A program made the translations under genes and the position numbers. A stretch of DNA of 54,113 nucleotides from Basidiobolus meristosporus CBS 931.73. Taxonomy: Eukaryota; Basidiobolomycota; Basidiobolomycetes; Basidiobolales; Basidiobolaceae. Under the pieces are notes generated by a model that worked only from the letters and a program-made list of their open reading frames with translations, was not told the DNA's origin and searched no databases. This document shows positions 23,090-35,699 of the stretch, one piece after another. The stretch spans positions 1-54,113 of the forward strand of contig MCFE01000604.1 in NCBI GenBank assembly GCA_002104905.1. The letters run 5' to 3'. Position 1 is the first letter of the stretch; every line of letters begins with the position of its first letter.

Positions 23090-24970
23090 CTTTAGTAGGA
23101 ACCCAACAGCTTTATGCCACTGTTAATTCACCAGTTCCCATATGTCCTGGTCTTCAGCCAGCACTGTAAGATCTAGCTCTGCATCTGCCAGTCTTTGCAA
23201 TAAATCCTTGCAATATTCTGGTGCGTTTTCTTGAGCACTGCTCTTGAAGCAGTGCTGCAACCTCTTTATGTGCCTATTATTGTTCCAAAATTCCACAGCA
23301 GGCAATGTGATAGCCTCTGGAGCAATTGATACTGTAGCCTTGTCTATTAGTGGGATCTCCACTCTGTCAGCAGTGGAGGCCATGGTGGCTGTGGTTAATA
23401 AACTGCCTTTCTTGGCAGGCCCATCTACCTTACTGACAAATATAGAAGATGTGGAGGCTGTGGTAGACAAATTGCCTTTTTCAGTAAACTCATCTACCTT
23501 GCTGGAGTGTAGCTCAACTGGCTGTGGTTCTAACTCCTATTAAAACAGCTGTTTTCTTGTTGGTTATTCTTCTTTGATATGATGGGATTCAGTCTGTTCC
23601 TGGCTTGCAGCATTACTTGGCAAGAATTGCAGGTTTTTTTTACATGCCTCCCTGTCTCAGGCTTGGGTAGACATTTTACCTTTACCTTTTTCTTTATTAC
23701 TTCCTGGTCTTTCACTGCTACTTTGTCCAAATGCTTCTTGTAAAGAACTACATTTTCTCCTCAATACATCTTGCTCTGATGCATCTGTTCTGGCCTGCTT
23801 GTCCCTTGCTGGCACTCTTTTGGCAACCTGATGTTTCTTTTCCACTTGTTTTGAGCTCTCAACCATAATTGTGACAGGCTGCTGTAAAAGCGGCTGGTTT
23901 TTATCACTACCAGGACCACTGCTACTTTAACTGGGTGCTTCTTGAGTGGTACTACACTTTTGCCTTGACAAATGTTGTGCTAGTGCATCTGTGTCTGCCT
24001 ACTTGTGCCTAATTGGCACTCTTCCAGCTAGCTGACATCTCTGTGACACTTGTCTGGAGCTTTTGGCCCTGCTTGTGGCAGGCTATTGAGGAAGCTGCGG
24101 GTTTTTAGCCATGGCACCCTTGTTCTTCTGCCTTTGATAGTTTCTACTATTCTTAAAATACTTTCTTAGCATATCAATGCTGGCCCAAAATGTATTTGCC
24201 TGTTTGAATCCAGGATAATGCTCATGGAACAAGTCCAGTGCATTCTACTTGGCCTTGAGTTCCTGATGGTTCCATGGTATGCTGACCTCAAGGTGATGGC
24301 ATGCTAGACTTCTGACAGCCTCTTGAATATTAGCCCACTCTTCATTATTGCACTCAACAGCTTCACAGATCTTCAATGTCTTTTGATTTTTAGGCATTGG
24401 TATGAAAACCACATTGTCTCCCTCCAGCGCTGTGATAGGTTTTTCTGTGGGCTTTATCTTTGAGCATTGTTATTGTGCTTTAAAGACTGTACATTGTTCC
24501 TTTGCTGTTACACTGGAAATTACTCAGTTCTTGGCCATGACATCAAGCTACGTGAGTTCCTTCTTTGCAGCAAAGATACTGCGTTCTCTACCGGTGATAT
24601 TGATTGCTCTACACATATTATCCTCTCATCCTGTTTCTGGACTATTAACTGACTTCTCTGGGCCATTGCATCTATCCTATCAGCCACTGCACCTAATATC
24701 TTTTGCTTCATTAATGCTTTGGTATGAGCTGACTAGATACTTGCTAATATGGGTGGTGGTGGTGATGTTATGACCGCTACTTGACAGAGAGCCTGAGGAG
24801 TCTGCATTATTACCTTCAATGGGCACACTGTCCACAGGGCCTTTTTTGGATGTAGCCCTGCTTGTTACACTGAATGTCAAAGCAAGCTGTTGTCCAACCA
24901 TTCTTCTGTTGCCATCAGCGGTTGGGTTTGGTTGGGAACCAGACAACTTTGCTTTAATTTTTGCCGGCAT
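23090..24970 (-). pseudogene. C element ORF1 (second copy)
   Basis: Starts at an ATG near 24970 with a low-complexity Ser-rich N-terminus (about 95 residues). It continues through a predicted coiled segment (QSQLIVQKQDERIICVEQS type, 24711-24520), two copies of a QVA.RV...K.A.TDA..Q...RKC..LQEA..QSS unit (24060-23700), CNSCQ (near 23630) and the C-terminal LAEDQDIWELVN end at 23123. Stops and frameshifts divide it. No known domain was recognised. It may be an accessory or DNA-binding protein of the transposon. Confidence 0.55.
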
Positions 24971-25207
24971 ATATATGGAAGTGAGTCAAACCAAAGGGGA
25001 AATAATGTTACATATATGTGTGTATGTGGTACCACAACTTTATTTGTAATGCTTTTTATAGCAGGTCATCATTGAATCTTACATTCATGTATGTGCAATG
25101 TCTTATATACAAGACTGTCTTAAGTTCACATGAGCATTGACCAAAAAGTGATATAATAGCATTGGGTTGTTGAAGGTCAAACTGTTTGCCCCATAGATAA
25201 GACTACT

Positions 25208-25540
25208 TTGACTCAATGCTGTAAGAGAAGAGAAATTAGGCCATGGGGCTATTGTGGCAAGCCTCTCAGCCTTGAAGCATGCAGACAGCATAGAAAGTAT
25301 TACAAGGATCACAGCCAGTATTTTGCCACCCAAGTTATATTTGACCATTCATTGATCAATACTGTACCAACATTATATTGCCAGCCAGTGGATACCTCTA
25401 AGTTGGCACCTGGTTGTCTTTGTCACCTTGCACAAACTGAGTCAGGTGCGTTTGTGATGACTTTACGCTCACCTCAGCCTTCTGAATATGGCACGCAAAG
25501 TGATAGCTCTGACAAAGAAGGTTCACTGATGGATTTGTTG
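25208..25540 (+). pseudogene. C element ORF2 N-terminal zinc-finger part (second copy)
   Basis: Encodes CGYCGKPLSLEACRQHRKYY (residues about 13-32), a C2-H finger-like module conserved at 32660-32600 and 39010-38950 (minus strand), then an acidic SDSSDKEGS segment. It is interrupted at 25541 by non-coding sequence and continues at 26353. Confidence 0.6.
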
Positions 25541-26347
25541 TGTTGTACCATGACTAGTTTGGGGCTTGTTCTACAATGTAGAGGCTAACCAACAATATAC
25601 CACAACTTTCAGTATACTAATACTGAAATAGTTTATTGGGAGTTTGATATACCAATAGAAGTTATAACTTTCACAAATATCCTCAGTCTTAGGCTCAAAA
25701 TATACCATAGGCAGTGTTTATCACTTCTACAGCTGTGTTCTGACCTTCTGTCAACTAATGGGCTTATTTGCTTTTATAGTAGCTTTTCCTTATTTGGAAG
25801 TCACTTTCCTTTCTGAGAGAAGATTTCCTAATATGGAAATTCTGAACTCCCCTTTAACCTAAAGGGGTGTGTTGTAGAAGTCTCTAAAGGGGTCCTTAGA
25901 CCTAAAGGGGTGTCTAAAGGGGTGTCCTTAGAGTAAAGGGGCTTCTGGTAGTGGTCTCTAAAGTGGACTTTACACTAAAGGGGCTTCTTAGAAGGGACTT
26001 TTCTGAAAGAAACGAGGTAGTTTTTGTAGAACTTAGATTGGATTCTTATGAGCTTTGCGGCCTCTTTACTGATGTAGTATTGATCAATGTCAGAATACTC
26101 TACAGTGCAAGTGATGCAGGGGAAGTCTTATAACCTTTAAACTTGTAATTGTAGTGTGAAGATTCTGGAAAGAGAGGCTCTCCTTTATTTTTCAGCTGGG
26201 GAAGTCATATATATGAGATTTCTGAAGGATCAAAGTTTTTGGGCAATTGCGCAAGCAATACACATGATACAAAGCTAAAACATTGCAGTGGTGCAGATTG
26301 GACATAGGCACAGCACCTGTGAAAATTTCATGTATCCCATAACAACA
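25541..26347. repeat. Insert of about 807 bp in C ORF2, possible solo LTR, with TAAAGGGG repeats
   Basis: The other C copies read straight through this site. The insert starts TGTTGTACC and ends CATAACAACA, resembling LTR ends, but no target duplication was found. It has no convincing frame. A cluster of TAAAGGGG motifs lies at about 25,848-25,985. Confidence 0.45.
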
Positions 26348-26352
26348 GTACC

Positions 26353-26900
26353 ATGTATGAGTCCGGTCAAATCCCTATATGCAATGAGAAAACACCTGTA
26401 GAAACAAATGCCAAGGATACTTTATGGAGCCAAGTGAGCCCAGTAATCCATCTACTGGTGAATGATGTAATGTTGCGGCTAGAGAAGTGGCGTGTTTCCA
26501 CTAATAGCAGTAATGGGGGCTTTGAGGATTTATTACTACTTCTTGCCAAAATTATTCCAATATGCAACTTACCATGTATATGGTATAGGTGGACAACCGT
26601 CATGTGGCTGGCAACATATGACCCAGAGACTGTCCTGATTCCAGCATGTGTTAACAGTTGCCTGCATTCACATCTAAAAATGCCACCATTGTAATGTGTC
26701 CAAATTGTTGGGAATCCACCAGCATTGAGTGAAAACATTGCTCACACTCCAGATATATTCTGAGAATACCCAATCTAAGGAAGCTCATGCAGTCTAACAA
26801 ATATTGCAAAGCTATAAAGTAATGCCCTCAGCATCAATCAAGCACAAATATATCCTATATACTTGGTGGTAAATATAAAAAACAGTTAAGAAGCCAGGGC
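26353..26900 (+). pseudogene. C element ORF2 middle part (second copy)
   Basis: Resumes after the insert with SQVSPVIHLLVNDVMLRLEKW, then YDPETVLIPACVNSC and a CPNCWES cysteine cluster, as in 38601-38260. The sequence decays after 26,760 and is deleted before the terminal repeat. Confidence 0.6.
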
Positions 26901-26929
26901 TACCTAGAAGGTAAGTATGACTAAAACAC

Positions 26930-27055
26930 CATCATGATCCCATCATAAGATTGTTAGGAGGGTCACTAATTCCAAGCTGCTGGTATTATGATGGTCTCCA
27001 AATGGGATCCTGATGGCTGATCCAGATTGGATCCACTTGTGGGCCCAAATTAATT
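26930..27055 (-). repeat. C-element terminal repeat (inverted orientation)
   Basis: The reverse complement shows the shared repeat TGGATCCAATCTGGATCAGCC...GCAGCTTGGAATTA, ending at the junction with copia A4 pol. Confidence 0.65.
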
Positions 27056-27060
27056 TTCAT

Positions 27061-30000
27061 AAGATTTCTTGAATTCCATGAAATTGCTCCTTTATAGTAA
27101 AGAAAAGTGTATCTTGTGGTGGATCTTCTGTCTTCCAAATTTGTCCCTAATTAGCATCAGAGTATCCCACAAAATTCTGTTCTGAGTCCTTTAAGGTGTA
27201 ACTTAAGCAGATATCAGCAGTTCCTTTTAGGTGTCTAAAAATCCACTTAACTGCTGCAATATGATCAGACCATAGTTCTGAATATGCTGGCTGACAGCTT
27301 CCACTGAATATGAGATATCAGGATATGTTCCAAGCATGATGTACATCCAACAGCAGGCCATAGATTGATGAGGAATGTCAGGGCTTTCAAATGGCAACAG
27401 GCTCTCTGAATTTGGTTGAGTTATGACAAAGCTTAGGCTTGTCTCCATTGAGGTAGCTGCTGGTTTACAGTCTTCCATTTGGCACTTCTTTAGTATATCT
27501 TGAATATACTTGGATGGGCTTAAGGTAGTATTCTGCATACTTATGTCTATGGAGAACTTAATCCCTAAGGAGTAACTGAGTTTTCCTAGATTGGATATCT
27601 AGAACTCTTTAGATAGGCTGGATTTAGTCTCCTCCAATGTTGCTAGGTTATTGGCAGCTTTAATAAGATCATCCACATATAGAGCTAATAGAACTGGATT
27701 TGCTCTATCTGACTTATAGTATATACTATAGTTAGCATTACTCCTTTTGAAACTCAGAGATTGCAAATAAGAATCTATCTTGCAATTCCAGGCTCTTGGT
27801 GATTTTTTGATACTATAGAGTTGTTTTTAAGCTTGCAGACTAAATGAGGGTTATCTTGGCCAACAAACCCATTGGGCTGGTTCATATACACTTCCTCATC
27901 AGGTTCTCCATTCAAAAATGCAGTTTTACATCCTATTGATGTACTAAAAACTTATATTTGGCTGCAATAGCCAATATTAATCTGATGGAATTAAACTTGG
28001 CTAACAGTGCAAAGGTCTCAGTATAATCAAGTCCATTTGTTTGAGAGTATCCATTGGCCACAAGTCTTGCATTTTATCTTTCAATTGAACCATCAGACTT
28101 GTATCTTGTCTCAAAGACCAATTTGCATCCAATTGATTTTTTGCTGAATGGTAACTTGACCAGGTTCCAAGTTTGATTTTCCATTGAGGCCTGATATTCC
28201 TCAGCCATTGCAGATCTCCAAAACTTTGCCTGATGGCTATTTAGGGCCTCTTTTGCAGTCTGGGGCTCATCAATATGGACTGAATAGGCATAGGCTAAGT
28301 TTGTACACTCACTGATATAGTAATTTGGGCTATTTCTTGTTCAATTGGATCTCCAGGCATTTGATACTGGAATGCTCACTTCTGGGATATTCCTGGGCAC
28401 TGACTCTGGCTGACCACAGCTGTAGAGTCCTCTAGAGGGAAAAACCTTTCATTGTTTTGCTCCAATTCAATCCTGACTATTGGTTGACATGAGATCAAAT
28501 ATTTGTCATCATCCAATGTCATTTTTTGTGAAAATTTTGAATTTTGATAAAACAACACATCCCTGGACTTGATTGGCTTCTTTGCTTTGGTATTGCAGAG
28601 TTTGTATGCCTTACTCTGATTGCAGTAGCCCAAAAGTATGCATTTTACATTTTTTGGCTAAAATTTTGACTGATTTGCAGGCAGTTTCTTGGCATGTGCT
28701 GTACACCAAAATGTCCAATGTTCTGCTCTTGTCCTGTATCCATACTATGCTGCAAATGGAGTAGAATCACAAATTATTCTGCTATAACTCCATGTTCAAG
28801 GTATACAGCAGTGGCAACGGATTCTACCCAAAAGTCATAGGATAATTCTTGAACATGGATCATGATCTAGCCATTTACTGATTTTGGCTTCCAGATATGA
28901 TGGAATATAAGTCATCATCTATAGATTTTGATCTCTGATACCAAACGCAATGTGGGCACCATTTTAATCAGTGACCCTGCATCCCGAATTGTCAAAGCTG
29001 AAGCTGAGTCCTTATGCTGTGGCCTTGCTTACAGATAGTAGGTTCTTGGCTATTTCTGGTACTTAGAGTTCTTCTTTAAAAGTTAGTGTACGGCTTCCTT
29101 TGCTGCTTCTGAGGTTTACTTGTAAAGTTCCTTCTCCCTCTGTGTCAAGTGTTCTATTGTCATCCATGAAAACCTTCTTGATTGGAATTTCTTGATATTG
29201 GGTAAAAAGTTCTTTTTGGTGTGCAAAGTGTAGAGATGCTCCATAATCAATATAGCACATCTGAGAATCCTTGTTTGTGGTCATATCTAGTGCAGATATG
29301 AATAGATTATGTTCAGTTGTTGCAGTATTTCCATATTCAGGCTTCTTTTGCTGATTATCTCTCTTTTTGATACACCAGTCTGATGTGTGTCCTTTCCTTT
29401 TACAGTAGTTGCAAAACCGGTTGCTGTTGCCTTTGTGGGGTCTTGGGTACCTTCTTTGTTGGTTATTACTGCTTATTAAAGCATTTTCATCTTCCTTCCT
29501 ATTGGCACTAGATTTTCTTAATTCTTCATCAAGGAGCCTTCCATACACATAATTTAAGGTCAATTCTTCAGTTCTGGACTCTAGGGCTACTACAAGGCCT
29601 TGCAGCTTGTCTGTCAGCCTATTCAGAATGGTGACTATCACGTCCTCATCAGTAGCTGGTATGCCCACAAATTCTATTTCATCCACCAGCAGGTAATTCT
29701 GCTAATTAGATTTTTCATTTCTTCTCCTGGCAGCATCTTTGTAGTAAGAATTTTTGTCTAAGGTACATCTTCTTAGCAGCTGAACATGACTGGTAGGTTT
29801 CAACTAATGCCTTCCTGGTGTTCTTTGCCATTTTTGCTCATGAGCATTGAATTAGCAATTTGTCTTTAACATTAAGGCAAGTGCAGATAAAGACACTTTG
29901 TTCTCTCCTCTGATACCTTAAGGCTTCCTCTTCCACATTTTTAGGAGGGCATTCTTCTCCCATGACAGTATCCAAAAGGACTCTTTCTTGTAGCAGCATC

Positions 30001-30117
30001 TTCATCTTCACCATCCACACTAGGTAGTTGGATCCATCCAACTTTTCAGCAGAGGGAAAAGTTCCAGTAACAGCAGTGGTAGACATTGTGGAGAGTGACA
30101 GCTTGGGGCTAATAACC
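27061..30117 (-). pseudogene. Copia A4 gag-pol, broken
   Basis: From right to left: gag start (the primer-site ATG is mutated: GGTTATTAGCC at 30117-30107), Gag, zinc knuckle CNYCKRKGHTSDWC (29415-29370), a protease site with DYGAS instead of DSGAS (near 29245), then a gap that skips most of the integrase. The linker, RT (28200-27640) and RNase H (27540-27061) follow. Many stops are present. Confidence 0.85.
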
Positions 30118-30467
30118 TGTTGTAAGAGTCTTGGACATATTGGAAGTGATTTGGGAGAACAAATATATTATGTAGTTTCACTTGGTTATTTATTGAATGT
30201 AAAAGTAGTATTTATACTTTTACATGATCTTGGCATAACAAACATGTAGAATAGGTTAAGAAGGGTCCCAAGAACATGTGTGCAAAGTTTGGGGCTGTTT
30301 GAACAGCATTGAGAATTGTCATGTTCTGGGTACCTGGTATTTTAATGAAAATACTCTAAGTAAATCCCAACAAGGAATTTGGTCAGTATTCTCTAAACTT
30401 TGAAGGTAATGCTCTAAGTGACTAAGTTAGGTAAATATTTAGGTGGAATTTCAAATTATTCACAACA
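30118..30467 (-). repeat. 5' LTR of copia A4
   Basis: A 350-bp TGTTG...CAACA repeat of family A, between A4 gag and C-element sequence. Confidence 0.9.
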
Positions 30468-32700
30468 CTATCACCTCAACTTTACAGCTTTTTAGTGTGA
30501 TACTTGCAAAGTTGCCATATACCTTGTACTGCTAGTAACATTTACATCTTGCAAATATAAGCTTGGTTGTTGCTACTTCCACCATCAATACATCCTGTAT
30601 ATCTGCATCAAACTCCTTAATATTTAACCGTGTATTCCTTCTCCATGCAGAAATCTAGTCCCCCTTATACATGTGCTCTGGCTCTTGTTTGTATGAATCC
30701 TTGATTGAGTGGTGTAGAAGTTGGCCTGTGGCCATGAGACATCTGGCATACCTGAGTTGAGTTTTCCTAATAAAAACTAGTTGCTTGTTGAACACAATCT
30801 AGTTTTGCATTACTTAACTGATTACCCACGCATTGGGCTGCTTAGCTTCTTAATGCAACGGGCTTAGGAGTCTCCATATGCACATCTGTCCTCAGTATTC
30901 TACAACTCTTTCTGGCTGTTCTCCATGTGAGCACTCATCATATCCTTGACAGACTTGAAGGTAATATCTTGATGAGATTGGGATAGGGTAGTACCTGTGA
31001 ATTGACTTGTCTTCCTATCTCCCCACACATTCACTCCATAAGAGACTCCCAAAAGGTGAAGCAAGGCCCAATATTTGCAATAAACCAAGCAAGATGGAGT
31101 AGAGAATGGATGTAGTAGTGGCAGAGATCAACACATTCAGCTTTATGTTTGTAGTGTAGCTGCTCAAATCCCATCACAAGCTTCAGACTGATGAAAAATA
31201 AGTGCATTGCTCCCAGTGTAAAGCTTTTGCTCCAACAGATACCCTCTATCCTAAGTATCTCTGGTTTCTAATTGATTCCATATTCTGGCCAATGGCATAT
31301 AGCTTGCCAACTTTGCTGCAATTGCATGCTGACTTCTATACATTCTCTCTGTGGGAAGATGATGTTCCTAGTGTTGATGTTTAGGTAATAATAATGTGTG
31401 TGAGTTATGCAGTAAGTCCCCTGGATCTCACACATTTGATAGCAATACCATCCATTGAGCGCAGAAAAACTGCTATCTTGCTGATGGCATGGGTATCTCC
31501 AATGTAGATAGCAATATGTAACTTTACATGACAGCCACTTACTGCTACCCTGCTGGAAAGCATACAAAATTCATCCAGCAATGGATACAGGTAAATATCC
31601 AGGTTGGACGGTGATTTAGGCACAGATACCAGTGAGACTACCAACAGATTTTTGCTCTGATACTGTAAGATGGGTGGCAGATTCAGATTGATGAGAATTA
31701 TAGGCCAGCAGGATTTGCTGGTAAAGCACTTGGTTTATGAGAATCCATTAAATGCAAAAGCAAAGTTATGGTCTTTGATACCTTCAAAGTAGCCCTTGCT
31801 TCTTTGCTGTTTGTGATGTTTGCCATCAGATATATTGGATATTTTTGTGCATGACTGATACTGAGTGCAGTACTCTGTAGCTTTGCAATATTTGTTGGAC
31901 TGCATGAGCTTCCTTAGACACAATCTTACCAGAATATATCCGGAGTGTGAAAAATGTTATCCCTCAACAGTGCTGGATGCCTGACAATTTGGTCACATTG
32001 CAATGGTAGTATTTTTGGATGTGAATGTCATGTAACTGTTAACACATACTGGAATCAAAACAGTGTCTGGGTCATATGATGCCAGCTGCATGATGGCTGT
32101 CCACTTGTACCATGTAAATGGTAAGTTGCATCCTGGAATGATTTTGGCAAGAAGTAGCAATGAATCCTTAAAGCCCCCATTGCTGATATTTGTGGAAACA
32201 TGCCACTTCTCTAGTCACAACATTATATCATTCATCAGCAGATGGATTGCTGTGCTCACTTGGCTCCATCAAGTATCCTGGGGATTTATTTCAACAGGTA
32301 TTGTCTCATTACACATTGGGATTTGACCAGGCTCATGTGTGGTACTGTTGTCAGGGGAGATAGGGTCACAATCAATCAGTGAACCTTCTTTATCAGAGCT
32401 ATCACTCTGCAAGCCATATTCCAAAGGCTGAGGTGTGCCTAAAGGTGTTGCAAACTCATCTGACTTGGTTTGCGCAAGGTGACAATGACAGCCAGGTGCC
32501 TATATAGAAGTATCAACTGGCTGGCACAATAATGTTGGTACAGTAGTGACTGATGTATAGTCAAATATGAGTTGTGTGGCAAAACACTAGCTATGAGCCT
32601 TGTAATACTTTCTATACTGTCTGCATGCTTTATGGCTGAGAGGCTTGCTACAATAGCCACATGGTCCTTTTTCTCTTCCCTTACAGACAATGTGGTTTTC
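30468..32700 (-). pseudogene. C element ORF2: zinc finger plus Tnp2-like transposase, broken
   Basis: Minus-strand degenerate gene. The N-terminal CGYCSKPLSHKACRQYRKYY is at 32660-32600. The LVNDVM and PACVNSC cysteine-cluster region lies at 32310-32000. The core, with SNLDIYLYPLLDEF then a conserved RSRG(L/F) segment, is at 31620-31400, and the FPQRE/QLQQSWQA stretch at 31370-31270. The order LD.YL.PL.DE then a glycine- and cysteine-containing tail resembles Tnp2 (CACTA/EnSpm) transposases. This is a family inference by eye. At least six frame breaks exist. Confidence 0.58.
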
Positions 32701-32702
32701 AT

Positions 32703-33980
32703 ACCAATGCCTAAAAATCAAAAGACATTGAAGATCTGTGAGGACATTGAGTGCAATAATAAAGAGTGGGCCAATATTCAAGAGGCTGTCAGAAGTCTAG
32801 CTCACCATCACCTTTAAGCTGGCATACCATGGGCCATCAGGAACTCAAAGCCAAGTAGAATGCTCTTGACTTGTTCCATGAGCATCATCCTGGATGCAAA
32901 CAGGCAAACAGATATTGGGCTAGCATTGGTATGCTAAGAAAGTGTCTTGAGAGTAGCAGAAACTATTAAAGGCAGAAGAACAAGGGTGCCATGGCTAATA
33001 ACCAGTGGCTTCCCCAAGAGCCCATCCCAAGCAGAGCCAGAAGCCCCCAACAAGCATCAAGGAGATGTCAGGTAGCTGGAAGAGTGCCAATAGGGGACAA
33101 GCAGGCAGTCATGGATGCACCAGCACAACATTTATCAAGGAAAAAGTGTTGTACCACTCAAGAAGCACTCAGTCAAAGTAGCAATGAAGGACTTGGAAGT
33201 GATAAACACCAGCGGCTTCTACAGGAGCCTGTTGCAACTACAGTTGAGTCCTCAAAACAAGTGGAAAAGAAATATCAGGTTGCCAGAAGAGTGGTGGCAA
33301 GGAACAAGCGGGCCAAAACAGATGCATCAGAGCAGAACCTATCAAGGAGAAAATGTAGCTCATTACAAGAAGCACTCAGACAAAGTAGTAGTGAACAACT
33401 GGCATAAATCAAGGAAAAGGTAAAGGAAAAAATTTCCACCCAAGCCTGAGACCAGTAGGCATGCAAAAAAACTGCAGTTCTTGCTAATCAATGCTGCAAG
33501 CCTGGAACAGAATGAATACCATCATAGCCAAGAAGAATCAGCAACAAGAAAACAGCTGTTCTCACAAGAGTTGGAAGCGCAGCCAGTTGAGTTACACTCC
33601 AGCTAGGTGGATGAGTATGCAGAAAATGGCAATTTGTCTACCACAGCCTCTGCATCCTCCACTGCTGACAGAGTGGAGATCCCACTGACAGACATTCTAC
33701 AATGTCAAGAACTCAAAAGACTATTGCAATGCCTTCAGTGAAATTTTGGAACATTAATAGGCATACCAGGAGGTAGCAGCACTTCTTCAAAAGCAGTGTG
33801 CTAAAAAACCCTTTGAATATTGCAAGTATTTATTGCAAAGACTGGCAGATGAGGTGCTAGACCTTGCAGTGCTGGCTGAAGACCAGGATGTGTAGGAACT
33901 AGTGAATCAACATTGGCATAAAACCGTTGGGTTCCCACCAAAGTTGTGGAACCAGAGCATTACAGCAGAGGTACTTATTG
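32703..33980 (+). pseudogene. C element ORF1 with duplicated 55-60-residue unit
   Basis: Divergent from ORF2. It starts near MPKNQKTLKICEDIECNN (32703), is broken before 32991, then has a 138-codon open stretch (32991-33407). That stretch contains two tandem units with the pattern QVA.RV...K.A..DA..Q.LSR(K/R)C...QEAL.QSS.E, at about 33070-33200 and 33280-33400. The C-terminal LAEDQD...LVNQHW sequence ends near 33,920. Product unknown. The Cys/Lys-rich repeat might bind DNA or RNA, but nothing in the sequence proves it. Confidence 0.5.
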
Positions 33981-34100
33981 AGTAGAGGATTTTGATGGAG
34001 TTACTTGTTGAGTGTGGGTTGGGCTTAATGTTAGTGAAGGGTATATGGACTTGTATAGGTCAATACAATGGTGTCCTGATAGGATCACAATCTCTTAGTC

Positions 34101-35690
34101 ACCGGACTTTAAATTTGTGATGGCCTTTTGACAGGATCATTACAATAACATTCTGTAGGGTTCCACATGCAATTTGCACAGTATGGGCTAGACATGTCCA
34201 TTTGTGCCTCAACTTTGGAAACCCAAGAGAAATTGAATGAGTTTTTGCCTCAGATAAGTAATGTAATAAGTGATATACTAGTAGAACTACATGGTTTCCA
34301 AGAGCAATACACACAGGACTCATCAAGACAACAGTGCCAAAGTATTAGACAGAGGGTGAGTGGGTACCTTGAGTAATCAGAAGGTGACTTCAACAGGAAG
34401 AATACATACCAGAAGCAACTGTGTCAAGAGTGCACCATCATGCCTTGCTGGATTCCTTACCATCCCCTGCAGCATTGGCATGTTGATGCTTGTCAGTCCA
34501 ATCTACACTAACACCCCGCACAAGAGTGCTCCACATTGAGTCAACATGCATCAGATCAACATTCATTCTTCAGGGCAAAACTAACAGAACTCACTAAACT
34601 GCTCATTTAGGCACAAGACCATTGGAGAGGGCCAAGATGAGTCAACCTGTAACATCACATTGAGCTCAGCCATGGGCTGTGCCAACACATCAAGTTGTGC
34701 CTGAGCATGCTGGCACATCTGAACGTCAGCAAGTTACTTCTGGTGAACTGACTGACAATGACCCACATGAAGTGCCTCCACCACCAGAGTCTTTGGCAAG
34801 TAAAAGAATGCATCAGCATGTGGCACCTCAGGCTGGCTCTGCTATATTGTCTGGGGCAATTTAGTGCAGCTAAGCTCCAGTATTGTGCTCATTAACTAGG
34901 AGGCAAAATACTGACTACAAGTACACAAGTAGCCAAGATGATTGTGCACAAGGAGGTAGTTCAGGTGTGCAATGTGAATCACTACTAAATTTTTCAGTAG
35001 TAATGCCTGTAAGAAAAAATCTAGGAGAAGATGATACAACCACAGTGAATTGTTGACATTTGTCACAATCCAAATCATGCATTTTTTTTGCAATCTAAAT
35101 TGAGCCATTGCAAATCTGTGGTCATTAAGTTTTTGTCATAAGTAATATCAAGGTTGTCTTGCATTTGAGACCGTGCCCCTTTATAAACACCCCGCATATT
35201 TACACATCATCTGTAACACCAGTGCAGCTATTTAATCTGATTTACATCAACACAACTAGTTGCATGCTTGCTATGACACCAAGTCCAATTACTGAGATCA
35301 GGAACTTACTTGCTCAATGGGCAAAATGGAATATTTGATGATGAATCAGGTAGCTTGTGTGTTAGCCAATGAGCCAATTGGGGGCCAAGAGCTTCAGGAT
35401 ACTTTTAGACCAATCAACCATTGTCATACTATCTAATTGGAGTGATGGCAACCATAATGGTAAGTATCTGTGTAGTTTATAGTGTGATACACATTTATTT
35501 CCATTTACATTAAAGAAACATATCCAAGTACTGGACTTTACCTACCACAATAACAGTATGTGATTACCCATGTGATCCAAACATCACAAGTTGGGGTAAT
35601 TGTCTGTGCTAACCACATTGTGTCAGATTATGCCATAGTGTGCAAGATTGTCCCACATAGTGCAAAATTGACCAAGAGCAATCCTGCCTA
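34101..35690. other. Unidentified degraded repeat sequence
   Basis: There are only short frames (for example plus 34679-34864, Pro/Glu-rich) with no recognised motif. 35,120-35,160 resembles the C ORF2 leader seen near 25,100 and 39,110. No host gene was seen. Confidence 0.4.
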
Positions 35691-35699
35691 CTGGTTGCT

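Larger units (their letters stand above)
23085..27055. mobile_element. C element, second copy, ORF2 mostly deleted
   Basis: Opposite orientation to the surrounding C element: ORF1 on the minus strand (24970 to 23090), ORF2 on the plus strand (from 25208), and the terminal repeat inverted at 26930-27055. ORF2 loses its second half: sequence after about 26,880 goes almost directly into the terminal repeat. The copy is therefore nonautonomous. Confidence 0.6.
22708..30467 (-). mobile_element. Copia family A element, copy A4, split by a second C element
   Basis: The 3' LTR is at 22708-23058 and the 5' LTR at 30118-30467. Between them pol/gag occupies 27061-30117. A C element at about 23085-27055 sits between the PPT-adjacent sequence and the RNase H region, replacing about 350 bp of copia. 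The outer flanks rejoin a C element. CTATC follows the right LTR, and a degraded ATCTATATC precedes the left LTR, so the target duplication is not clear. Confidence 0.82.
22385..34100. mobile_element. C element (Tnp2-like DNA transposon), split by copia A4
   Basis: The ORF2-side terminal repeat starts at about 22385 and the element runs to about 22707. It resumes at 30468 after copia A4 and ends at about 34,100. The broken sequence rejoins exactly as in the uninterrupted copy at 35,920-36,520 (...GACATACT / CTATCACCTCAAC...). Organisation: ORF2 on the minus strand (30468-32700) and ORF1 on the plus strand (32703-33980), divergent from about 32,700. The outer end on the ORF1 side is only approximate, and no terminal inverted repeat was proven. 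Confidence 0.6.

Noticed and set aside
25848-25985. TAAAGGGG repeats as an interstitial telomere
   Set aside because: The spacing is irregular and the unit is not TTAGGG-like in tandem. The segment lies within an insert.
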